NCBI GenBank assembly: GCA_944369635.1
Contig: CALVXL010000006.1
Location: 1-22,438 of the forward strand
From: an uncultured Clostridia bacterium
GTDB taxonomy: Bacteria > Bacillota > Clostridia > Christensenellales > Borkfalkiaceae
Reading direction: 5' to 3'
Length of the DNA: 22,438 bases
Shown here piece by piece: positions 7,285-14,208 of this stretch; within the stretch, counting starts at the first letter, position 1; each line of letters starts with the position of its first letter. A program made the position numbers and the translations under genes. A model generated the notes under the pieces. That model searched no databases. It had not been told where the DNA came from and was given only the letters and a program-made list of their open reading frames with translations.

Positions 7285-7674
7285 TTAAAGTAATGCTATC
7301 AAAACAGTTATAAGCAATAGTACGGCAACTCCTCCCACGCACACAAGCGCGATTTTGCCACCGCCACGTTTTTGTTCCCATCTCAAAGCATCGTTTTTTT
7401 CATATAGACTTTTAAATTCTATATTCGCCAAAGAAATTTTATCTTTTGTAAAATCACAAAATTCCCGCAACGATTTTAATACAGTTTTTTTCTCGTCTTT
7501 TTCCGCATCGGTCAGCAGTTTTTCGGCGTTTTCCAGCTCCTTTAGAAAATTTTCGAACTCAACGTTTATCGCGTTTATCAATCTGCCTGCAAGCGACACC
7601 GTCTGATATTCGCCTTTTGCCAAGATCTCCCCCCCATTCATCGCGCTCCGCGTCGAATTTGTCACATAATTCAA
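7285..7674 (-). CDS. C-terminal, membrane-anchored part of a frameshifted zinc-ribbon protein
   Basis: This open frame holds 129 residues if read from 7674, but it probably is not a separate gene. Its first residues overlap the upstream zinc-ribbon frame, no Shine-Dalgarno sequence leads either of its first two ATGs, and meaningful sequence seems to begin at about EILAKGEYQTVS, exactly where the upstream frame loses its character. It carries a long charged helical region (ENFLKELENAEKLL, DKISLANIEFKSL) and ends in one hydrophobic span (about the last 22 residues) that would anchor it in the membrane. Removing one G from the run at 7629-7635 joins both parts into a protein of about 241 residues. 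Family not recognised; the region is more AT-rich than its neighbours. Confidence 0.65.
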   Translation of the reverse strand: MNYVTNSTRSAMNGGEILAKGEYQTVSLAGRLINAINVEFENFLKELENAEKLLTDAEKDEKKTVLKSLREFCDFTKDKISLANIEFKSLYEKNDALRWEQKRGGGKIALVCVGGVAVLLLITVLIALL

Positions 7675-8011
7675 TCAGTTTTTGCCGCAATATTTCCGCC
7701 GAATAGATGTAAGTACGACCGCACTGAGGATAATTATCCTTCATCTGCCCGATAATCTTTTCCGCCCTGGCGTTATCGCCGATTTTTTGAAGGCTTTCAT
7801 ACTTCAAAACAAGTTCTTCAAACGTATCCCCGTTTTTTATGACGGCGCGGTCGATATGATTATCGATATGATTGATGACGTAATTATTTTCCACCACTTT
7901 TTTATCGGGCTCTTTAATAAACCGCGCCCCGCAATACGGACAAACACCGCTTTCGGCAGAATCGCTCAATTCAATATTAGCGCCGCATTCCGTACATTTT
8001 ACCGCTTTCAT
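7559..8011 (-). CDS. Zinc-ribbon protein, N-terminal part (frameshifted)
   Basis: A 150-residue open frame starting MKAVKCTECGANIEL with two CxxC pairs (Cys6/Cys9 and Cys24/Cys27), a zinc ribbon of the kind found at the N-terminus of many Firmicute membrane or scaffold proteins. A helical, TPR-like region follows (about 60-115). After residue 126 or so, past the run of seven G, the reading turns into basic, low-quality sequence (GKRRISDGVACRQIDKRDKR), as expected after a frameshift. GGGGAAG ahead of the ATG is a fair ribosome binding site and a TTGACA promoter lies upstream. As it stands the product lacks its membrane anchor. It could be a real sequence error, a pseudogene, or a phase-variable gene. 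Confidence 0.7.
   Translation of the reverse strand: MKAVKCTECGANIELSDSAESGVCPYCGARFIKEPDKKVVENNYVINHIDNHIDRAVIKNGDTFEELVLKYESLQKIGDNARAEKIIGQMKDNYPQCGRTYIYSAEILRQKLIELCDKFDAERDEWGGDLGKRRISDGVACRQIDKRDKR
7629..7635 (-). other. Run of seven G at the frameshift point
   Basis: Seven C on the plus strand, seven G in the coding strand. The frame upstream (zinc ribbon) and the frame downstream (coil plus membrane span) are joined by a loss of one G. Homopolymers of this length slip both in sequencing and in replication. Confidence 0.75.
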
Positions 8012-8043
8012 AAAAACTTCCCCGTTTACCCTTATTTTTTATA

Positions 8044-8073
8044 ATATTATCATTTTTATAACCAAACTGTCAA
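8044..8073 (-). promoter_or_regulatory. Promoter of the zinc-ribbon gene
   Basis: Minus strand TTGACA (8068-8073) with -10 candidates GATAAT (8046-8051, spacer 16) or TAATAT (8044-8049, spacer 18). The leader to the ATG at 8011 is about 27 nt. Confidence 0.65.
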
Positions 8074-8103
8074 GAAAAGTATTATTTATATAAAAATAAT
8101 AAC

Positions 8104-8150
8104 GCAAATAATAAACGGGAGAGCAGAACGCTCTCCCGTTTATTATTTGC
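8104..8150 (-). terminator. Terminator of rny with a 21 bp perfect stem
   Basis: Two 21-nt arms (8104-8124 and 8130-8150) pair perfectly around the loop AGAAC. The upper stem is GC-rich (ACGGGAGAGC) and the lower stem is A/T. On the minus strand a T-rich stretch follows. It separates rny from the promoter of the zinc-ribbon gene. Confidence 0.85.
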
Positions 8151-8194
8151 ATATTTATTTTTTGCACCGCAATCCGATACAGCGCGCCGCAAAA

Positions 8195-9802
8195 TTATTT
8201 TGCGTATTCCGTCGCGCGCCATTCCCTGATGACGTTGACTTTGATCTGCCCGGGATATTCGAGTTCGCTTTCGATCTTCTTTGCGATTTCCTTTGCAAGG
8301 AACAGCGTTTGCGAATCGTCCACCTGTTCGGGTTTGACCATCACGCGGATTTCCCTGCCCGCCTGAATGGCATAGCATTTGTCCACGCCTTTGAATTCGC
8401 CCGCAAGTTCTTCGAGCTTTTGCAATCTCTTGACGTAGTTCGTGGTGGTTTCCCTTCTTGCGCCGGGACGCGCGCCGGAAATCGCGTCCGCCGCGGCGAC
8501 CAGTACCGCCTCGATGGTCTTGGGTTCCACGTCGCCGTGGTGCGATAAAATGGCGTTGACGACCACGTGATTTTCTTTGTATTTTTTCGCAAGATCCGCA
8601 CCGATCTGCATATGCGTGCCTTCGACCTCAAAGTCCACAGCCTTGCCGAGATCGTGCAAAAGTCCCGCGCGTTTTGCCATATTCACGTCTACGCCGAGTT
8701 CCGCCGCCATCGTGCCCGCAAGGTGCGCCACTTCCAAAGAATGTTTCAGCACGTTCTGACCGTAACTCGTTCTGAATTTCAACCTGCCGAGCAGCTTGAT
8801 GATTTCGGGATGCAGACCGTAAAGCCCGCATTCGAACATGGCGTTTTCGCCGTACTGTTTGATTTCCGCGTCGAGTTCCTTTTTGACTTTTTCCACCGTC
8901 TCCTCGATTCTCGCGGGGTGGATACGTCCGTCCGCAATGAGTTTTTCCAAAGCGATACGGGCAACTTCTCTCCTCACGGGATCGAAGCCCGAAAGGATAA
9001 CGACTTCCGGCGTATCGTCGATGATCAGTTCGATACCCGTTGCGTTTTCAAGCGTTCTGATGTTGCGCCCTTCTCTGCCGATGATGCGCGCTTTCATATC
9101 GTCGTTGGGCAGAGGCACCACGGAAACGGTGATCTCCGTCGCCTGTTCCGTACTGCATTTCTGAATGGCGAGCGAAATGATTTCCTTCGCCTTTTTGTCG
9201 GCTTCTTCCTTCGCGTCGCTTTCGATCTGTCTTACAAGTCCCGCGGCGTCCTTTTTGGCTTCGTCCTCCATCGCGGCGATGAGTTCCGCTTTGGCTTCGT
9301 CGCGCGACATCTGCGAAATTTTTTCAAACTGCAAGAGCATTTGCTCGTGCTGTCCGCTGATGTCCTGCAATTTCTTGTCAACTTCCGCTTCCTTGTTTTT
9401 CAAGTTCTGTTGCTGCTTGTTAATTTCTTCGTTCCGTTTCAGTAAATTGTCTTCCTTCTTGTCCAGAATTTCCTCTTTCTGTACAAGGCGGTTTTCCATT
9501 TTCTGAAGTTCGGCGCGCTTTTCTTTCGATTCGCGCTCGAACTCGTTGCGAAGCTTCAACTCCTGTTCTTTCGCTTCTAAAATTGCTTCTTTTTTAATGG
9601 TTTTACTTTCGACGCGCGCGTCGTCAAGCATTTTTCTGACGACGGTGTCGATTTCCCCCAAACGCTTGTCGGTTTTCTTTTTCTGGAAGATCAACCCCAC
9701 GAAAAACAACCCGACGCCCACTGCAATTACAGCGCCGATCAAAATTCCGATCCATGCGCCTGTCGACATCAAGAACAGGGAGCTTGCAAATGTTTCCTTC
9801 AT
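8195..9802 (-). CDS. rny: Ribonuclease Y
   Basis: Membrane-anchored endoribonuclease that starts mRNA decay in many Firmicutes. 535 residues, close to the usual 520. Order of parts: one N-terminal membrane span (about 15-39), a long coiled coil rich in Glu, Lys and Gln (about 40-200), a KH RNA-binding domain with KARIIGREGRNIRTLE (about 220-290), and an HD domain with the metal-binding pair in LLHDLGK at about 383-384. AGGAGG lies 8 nt ahead of the ATG, which fixes the start; the N-terminus is slightly longer than in relatives. It follows recA with its own promoter (9850-9878) and is closed by the 8104-8150 stem. Confidence 0.96.
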   Translation of the reverse strand: MKETFASSLFLMSTGAWIGILIGAVIAVGVGLFFVGLIFQKKKTDKRLGEIDTVVRKMLDDARVESKTIKKEAILEAKEQELKLRNEFERESKEKRAELQKMENRLVQKEEILDKKEDNLLKRNEEINKQQQNLKNKEAEVDKKLQDISGQHEQMLLQFEKISQMSRDEAKAELIAAMEDEAKKDAAGLVRQIESDAKEEADKKAKEIISLAIQKCSTEQATEITVSVVPLPNDDMKARIIGREGRNIRTLENATGIELIIDDTPEVVILSGFDPVRREVARIALEKLIADGRIHPARIEETVEKVKKELDAEIKQYGENAMFECGLYGLHPEIIKLLGRLKFRTSYGQNVLKHSLEVAHLAGTMAAELGVDVNMAKRAGLLHDLGKAVDFEVEGTHMQIGADLAKKYKENHVVVNAILSHHGDVEPKTIEAVLVAAADAISGARPGARRETTTNYVKRLQKLEELAGEFKGVDKCYAIQAGREIRVMVKPEQVDDSQTLFLAKEIAKKIESELEYPGQIKVNVIREWRATEYAK

Positions 9803-9849
9803 CTTTTAAGCCTCCTGTCATTCGGTATTTTATTGATAACCTACTTTTT

Positions 9850-9878
9850 ATTTTATAATATTTGCCGCCGTTTGTCAA
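9850..9878 (-). promoter_or_regulatory. Sigma-A promoter of rny
   Basis: Minus strand TTGACA (9873-9878), a 17 bp spacer and TAAAAT (9850-9855). It begins 10 bp downstream of the recA stop. I see no terminator between recA and this promoter, so readthrough from recA is also likely. Confidence 0.85.
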
Positions 9879-9887
9879 TCGAATACA

Positions 9888-10901
9888 TTATTTCTTCAAA
9901 TTTGCGGCTTCGCGGATTTTCCCCTCAATCTCATCGGCGATCTGCGCGTTCGCCTTTAAATATTCGCGCGTTTTATCCCTGCCCTGACCGATCTTTTCGC
10001 CGTTATAGGAAAACCATGCGCCGCTCTTTTCCAAAATGCCGTAGCTGACGCCGAGATCGATCAGACAGCCTTCCCTGCTGACGCCCTCGCCGTAAATGAT
10101 ATCGAATTCCGCCGTTTTGAACGGAGGCGCAAGCTTGTTTTTAACGACTTTCGCCTTGGTATGGTTGCCGAACTGTCCTTCGGTATCTTTGAGCGCGTCC
10201 GCCTTTCTCACGTCGATACGCACGCTGGCATAGAATTTAAGCGCCTTGCCGCCCGGCGTGGTTTCGGGGTTGCCGAACATGACGCCGACTTTTTCCCTGA
10301 GCTGGTTGATGAAGATGACGCACGTTTTGCTTTTGTTGGTGATACCCGCAAGTTTTCTGAGCGCCTGCGACATCAGCCGCGCCTGCAAACCGACGTGCGA
10401 TTCGCCCATTTCGCCCTCGATTTCCGCTTTCGGCGTGAGCGCGGCGACCGAGTCCACGACGATGATATCCACCGCGCCGCTTCGAATAAGCGAATCGGTG
10501 ATATCGAGCGCCTGTTCGCCGGTATCGGGCTGCGACACATACAGTTCGTCCAGATCGACGCCGAGATTTTTCGCATACACGGGATCGAGCGCGTGCTCCG
10601 CGTCGATAAACGCAGCAATGCCGCCGAGTTTTTGCGCCTGCGCGATGGCGTGCAGGGCGACGGTGGTTTTACCCGAAGATTCCGGTCCGTAAATTTCGAT
10701 CATTCTGCCGCGCGGCATACCGCCGATTCCCAGCGCGATGTCCAGCGCCAGACAGCCCGACGGAATCACCTCGATGGTGGTGTCGCCCGCGCTGTCGCCG
10801 AGGCGCATGATCGCGCCTTTTCCGTACTGTTTTTCAATCTGCACAAGCACGCTTTCCAGCGCTTTCGCCTTGCCTTCGTCTATCTCTTTCTTTTCTTCCA
10901 T
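9888..10901 (-). CDS. recA: Recombinase RecA
   Basis: Forms filaments on single-stranded DNA for homologous recombination and for triggering LexA cleavage. 337 residues, the usual length. The Walker A loop is GPESSGKT (72-79); further hallmarks are the stretch IDAEHALDP, the Walker B region VDIIVVDSVAAL, the DNA-binding loop regions GEMGESHVGLQARLMSQALRK and INQLREKVGVMFGNPETT, and the C-terminal domain ending IREAANLKK. AAGGAG lies ahead of the ATG. It begins 19 nt after the cinA stop, in the same transcription unit as ftsK-rimO-pgsA-cinA. No SOS box is seen directly upstream, so damage control, if any, must act further upstream. Confidence 0.98.
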   Translation of the reverse strand: MEEKKEIDEGKAKALESVLVQIEKQYGKGAIMRLGDSAGDTTIEVIPSGCLALDIALGIGGMPRGRMIEIYGPESSGKTTVALHAIAQAQKLGGIAAFIDAEHALDPVYAKNLGVDLDELYVSQPDTGEQALDITDSLIRSGAVDIIVVDSVAALTPKAEIEGEMGESHVGLQARLMSQALRKLAGITNKSKTCVIFINQLREKVGVMFGNPETTPGGKALKFYASVRIDVRKADALKDTEGQFGNHTKAKVVKNKLAPPFKTAEFDIIYGEGVSREGCLIDLGVSYGILEKSGAWFSYNGEKIGQGRDKTREYLKANAQIADEIEGKIREAANLKK

Positions 10902-10920
10902 AACTTCTCCTTGTGATCTT

Positions 10921-12141
10921 CTATTCCGCGCCGCCCTCTCTCAGATGCGCGATCGCAAAAAAGAGTGCGGTATTTTTAGCGGTTTCCGTAATTTCTTCAC
11001 GGTCGCCGCCGAAATTCAACTTATGAATGTGCAGTCCCGTTCTGTCGCCTACGGCGATAAAACAAAGTCCGACGGGTTTTTTGCTGTCGTCCGACTTGGG
11101 CCCCGCAAGCCCCGTGGTTGCGACGGCGATGTCCGTTTCCGCGTCCCGCAGCAATCCCGCCGCCATTTCGTAGGCGGTCTGCGTGCTGACCGCGCCGTAT
11201 TTTTCCAGCGTTTCCGCGCTCACGAAAAGCCGCGACTGTTTCGCGTGATTGCTGTAAGCGACGATCCCCTCGTTGACCACCGCGCTCGCCCCGGGAACGG
11301 AGATCAGCGCGGAAGCGACGCGCCCCGCGGTGAAGCTTTCCGCAAAGGCGATCTTCTTGCGGTGCAGGTTTAAAAGGTCGAACAGGCACTTTTGCAAAGT
11401 GGTGTCCTCTTCCGCATAGATCTTTTCTTTCAGCGAAGAAACGAGAAAGCGTATCGCGTCGTCGGCGAGCATTTTCGGCGTGTTATTATCGTAAACGGCG
11501 TTGAGGCGGATGTCGGAATGATTGCGCTCCACGTTGAATTTCAGCTTGTTTTTCGCAATTTTTCCCGCTTTTTTAAGCACGTCTTCCAGCTCGTCTTCCT
11601 TTACGCCGAAAAGTTTCAGCGTGAGTTTATCGTAGCGTATTTTATATTTTTTTTCGAAATAAGGCAAAATGTACGTGCTGCACATCGCGCCGAAGGCTTC
11701 GGGCCGGTTGGGCAAAAGCGTTACCGTATAATCGCCCTCCGCCAAAAAGCCCTGAAACACGCCGTTAAAGTTGGGGATAACGATACTTCCTTCCGGCAAA
11801 AGCGCGTATTCCATGCCCCCCGTGTTGCCCGTCCTTTCGTTATATTCGCGGATAAACTTCCGCGCGTTTGTATTTTCTTCCAGATTGACGCCGAGTTTCT
11901 TCGCCAGAAACCCCTTGATATCGAAGGTTACTTCGTCCGAACAAAGAATGATGACGTTGGTATACGCCGCCTGTTCGAGTTCCTCGAAACGGCGCTTGAA
12001 ACCGAGGTCGTCCTTGACGGAAAGCACGGAGATATCGTCCACGCGTATCCCGCCCGCATTGAACGCCCACACAAGGCTTTCTTCCGCCTTGCGTTCGTAC
12101 TCGCGGTCGGTGTCTCTGAAACTGATGAGCGCCGTCTTCAT
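10921..12141 (-). CDS. cinA: CinA-family protein with degenerate N-terminal domain
   Basis: 406 residues in two parts. The N-terminal half (1 to about 170) corresponds to the MoaB-like CinA domain, seen from ALLPEGSIVIPN and its place in the operon, but the signature GGLGPTxDDxT is absent; the matching spot reads VIILCSDEVTFDI. The usual N-terminal GxELLxG motif is also missing. The C-terminal part (about 260-400) is the nicotinamide-mononucleotide amidase (PncC) domain, with AESFTAG (about 266-272, usually AESCTGG), GIVAYSNHAK and YGAVSTQTAYEMA. It probably deamidates NMN to recycle pyridine nucleotides, while the N-terminal pyrophosphatase may be inactive (inference). It overlaps pgsA by 4 nt and precedes recA, the conserved cinA-recA pairing. 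Confidence 0.88.
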   Translation of the reverse strand: MKTALISFRDTDREYERKAEESLVWAFNAGGIRVDDISVLSVKDDLGFKRRFEELEQAAYTNVIILCSDEVTFDIKGFLAKKLGVNLEENTNARKFIREYNERTGNTGGMEYALLPEGSIVIPNFNGVFQGFLAEGDYTVTLLPNRPEAFGAMCSTYILPYFEKKYKIRYDKLTLKLFGVKEDELEDVLKKAGKIAKNKLKFNVERNHSDIRLNAVYDNNTPKMLADDAIRFLVSSLKEKIYAEEDTTLQKCLFDLLNLHRKKIAFAESFTAGRVASALISVPGASAVVNEGIVAYSNHAKQSRLFVSAETLEKYGAVSTQTAYEMAAGLLRDAETDIAVATTGLAGPKSDDSKKPVGLCFIAVGDRTGLHIHKLNFGGDREEITETAKNTALFFAIAHLREGGAE

Positions 12142-12704
12142 CGATCCTTCTTCTCTTCTTTCAGGACCTGCCTGTTTTTAACGATGTAATTGACGCCGGA
12201 AACGATCGTCAGGAAAGCGGCGATCCCCAAAAGAACCAGTCCGACGATGTTTATTGCTGAAACGGAAACAAAATCCCCGCCGACGAGCAGAACGACGATG
12301 GAAAAGTCCTGAAACACCGTTTTGATTTTACCGACCTTGTCCGCCGCAAGCACCAGATTGCGCGACGCCGCCACGGTGCGGAATCCGCTGACGATGAGCT
12401 CGCGCGCCAAAATGACGGCGACGGCGATACCCCAGAGCGGCGAAAGGATTTCCGGCACGGTCAGCATCAGCACGAACGCCGTGGACACCAGAACTTTATC
12501 GGCGATGGGATCGAGAAATTTTCCGAGGTTTGTAACCATATTATACTTTCTCGCGATATATCCGTCGATGAAGTCCGTGGACGCCGCCAGCGCGAAAACC
12601 GCCGCGGACACGGTGTAATGATAGGGAAATTCCACGTAAAAAAGTACTGCGAAAACCGGTATCATCAAAATACGCAGTACGGAAAGTTTATTGGGTAAAT
12701 TCAT
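12138..12704 (-). CDS. pgsA: CDP-diacylglycerol--glycerol-3-phosphate 3-phosphatidyltransferase
   Basis: Makes phosphatidylglycerol phosphate from CDP-diacylglycerol and glycerol-3-phosphate in the membrane. About 188 residues with several membrane spans. The CDP-alcohol phosphotransferase motif DG-x2-AR-x8-G-x3-D-x3-D is seen in DFIDGYIARKYNM plus NLGKFLDPIADKV. I choose the ATG at 12704, which gives the usual MNLPNKLSVLRI start; a TTG at 12716 would add four residues but lies only 1 nt after GAGG. The spacing of GAGG to the chosen ATG (13 nt) is long, so the start is not fully certain. It follows the small DUF4177-like gene and overlaps cinA by 4 nt. Confidence 0.93.
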   Translation of the reverse strand: MNLPNKLSVLRILMIPVFAVLFYVEFPYHYTVSAAVFALAASTDFIDGYIARKYNMVTNLGKFLDPIADKVLVSTAFVLMLTVPEILSPLWGIAVAVILARELIVSGFRTVAASRNLVLAADKVGKIKTVFQDFSIVVLLVGGDFVSVSAINIVGLVLLGIAAFLTIVSGVNYIVKNRQVLKEEKKDR

Positions 12705-12719
12705 CTTGTCTTTCAAGCC

Positions 12720-12881
12720 TCACGCGTTGTATTTTCTTTCGTAAACGACGACGAGCGGCAGGCCTTTATCCATCGTTTTGATTTTATAAACGCGCCAGCC
12801 GTCTTCCGCCATCTTATTCATTTCGTGTTCCACGTTTTTGAGTTTTTTGTAAACTGCAACTTTGTATTCGTATTCCTGCAT
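12720..12881 (-). CDS. Small DUF4177-like protein
   Basis: A 53-residue gene between rimO and pgsA. It begins MQEYEYKVAVYK, has EMNKMAEDGWRVYKI in the middle and ends VVVYERKYNA. The pattern of a Tyr-rich first strand, a helix with N-x-M-A-E-D-G-W, and a last strand with YER is that of DUF4177, a small domain of unknown function. GGGGAG lies 5 nt upstream of the ATG, a strong site. It starts 13 nt after the rimO stop, and its stop codon lies next to the GAGG used by pgsA, so it is likely co-translated in the operon. The assignment rests on motif resemblance only. Confidence 0.75.
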   Translation of the reverse strand: MQEYEYKVAVYKKLKNVEHEMNKMAEDGWRVYKIKTMDKGLPLVVVYERKYNA

Positions 12882-12894
12882 CTTATCTCCCCTT

Positions 12895-14205
12895 TTATTC
12901 GGAAACTTCTCCGAAAAGATCGTAATCTTTATACCCCGTGAATCGAACCTTCACGCGATCGCCCGTCTGAAAATCTCCCGCGCCAGTGAAGATCACTTTT
13001 CCGTCGATATCGGGGGCGTTGAAGTACGCCCGCCCCTCGTAACACACGCCGTTGAAACTTTCCACAAACACCTCCTGTTTTTGTCCTACAAGCGATTTCA
13101 AGGTGTTTGCAACGATCTTCTTCTGCGCGGAATAAAGTTTTTTTAGCCGCGCGTTCTTTACGCGTTCGGGCAGCTGGTTTTTCATCTTTGCCGCCGCCGT
13201 GCCGTCTTCTTTGGAATATTTGAAAAACCCCGCGTTGAAGAGTTTTGCTTCCTGCAAAAATTTCAGCAACACGCCGAACGCTTCCTCGCTTTCGCCGGGG
13301 AATCCCGTGATAAAAGTCGAGCGGATCGCTATGCCCTTTACGCGCTCTTTAAGCTTATCTATCAGCGCGAGATAACTCTTATACGTGCCCTTGCGGTTCA
13401 TGCTTTTGAGCACCGCGTCGTCCGCGTGCTGCAAGGGAATATCTATGTATTTCAAAACCTTTTCGTTGGTTGCGATTTCGTCGATCAGCTCCTTCGTAAC
13501 GCTTTCGGGATAACAATACAAAAGCCTAATATGCCCCACGTTTTCCAGCGCGGAAAGTTTTCTGATCAGCCTTACGAGATTTTCGCCGTTTTTAAGATCA
13601 CTGCCGTATTTGGTCACGTCCTGCGCCACCAGAATGAGTTCGTCCAATTTGCCGAGCTGCGCCGCCTCTTTAATCAGCAGGTCTTCCTTTACCGAACGGT
13701 AGGCACCGCGGATTTTGGGAATCAGGCAGTAAGTGCAGAAGTTGGAACAGCCGTCCGCGATTTTAAGATACGCGTACCCGTCGGTAGTGAGCACGCGCGG
13801 CACGTCGGGCTCGGCGGCGGGCTGACCGACGATGTTCTTTCTTTCTCCGGCAAAACTTTCCTCTATAGCATTTACAAGTCTGTCGTAATCGGAAATCCCC
13901 GCAAACACGTCCACTTCGGGAAGCGCGTCATAAAGCTCCGCAACGAATTTCTGCGGCAGACAACCCGTGACGACGAGTTTTTCGAGCTTACCCGCTTCTT
14001 TGAGCGCCGCGCAGGAGAGAATTTCGTCGATCGCCTCCTTGCGCGCGGAAGAAAGAAACGCGCAGGTGTTGATGACGATGATCTCCGCGTCCACCGGATC
14101 GTTGGTCAGTTCGAATTTTTCCTGCAGGCGATAGAGCATTTTTTCGGTATCCACGCGGTTTTTATCGCAACCGAGGGATATTACGCCGACTTTTTTTCTT
14201 TCCAT
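12895..14205 (-). CDS. rimO: Ribosomal protein S12 methylthiotransferase
   Basis: Adds a methylthio group to an aspartate of ribosomal protein S12, using two iron-sulfur clusters and SAM. 436 residues. The N-terminal cluster cysteines are Cys13 (SLGCDKNRVD), Cys48 (NTCAF) and Cys82 (GCLPQ); the radical SAM motif CxxxCxxC is Cys153, Cys157 and Cys160 in DGCSNFCTYC; and a TRAM RNA-binding domain ends the protein (about 370-436). The SLGCDKN start distinguishes RimO from the tRNA enzyme MiaB. It starts 3 nt after the ftsK stop without a strong Shine-Dalgarno sequence, so reading is probably coupled to ftsK. Confidence 0.96.
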   Translation of the reverse strand: MERKKVGVISLGCDKNRVDTEKMLYRLQEKFELTNDPVDAEIIVINTCAFLSSARKEAIDEILSCAALKEAGKLEKLVVTGCLPQKFVAELYDALPEVDVFAGISDYDRLVNAIEESFAGERKNIVGQPAAEPDVPRVLTTDGYAYLKIADGCSNFCTYCLIPKIRGAYRSVKEDLLIKEAAQLGKLDELILVAQDVTKYGSDLKNGENLVRLIRKLSALENVGHIRLLYCYPESVTKELIDEIATNEKVLKYIDIPLQHADDAVLKSMNRKGTYKSYLALIDKLKERVKGIAIRSTFITGFPGESEEAFGVLLKFLQEAKLFNAGFFKYSKEDGTAAAKMKNQLPERVKNARLKKLYSAQKKIVANTLKSLVGQKQEVFVESFNGVCYEGRAYFNAPDIDGKVIFTGAGDFQTGDRVKVRFTGYKDYDLFGEVSE

Positions 14206-14208
14206 ATC

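Noticed and set aside
10902..10920. SOS (LexA) box ahead of recA
   Set aside because: The 19 nt between cinA and recA hold only the ribosome binding site; no GAAC-4-GTTC-like site is seen there or at the ftsK promoter.
12705..12716. TTG start of pgsA at 12716
   Set aside because: The only GAGG is 1 nt ahead of it, too close; the ATG at 12704 gives the usual N-terminus.
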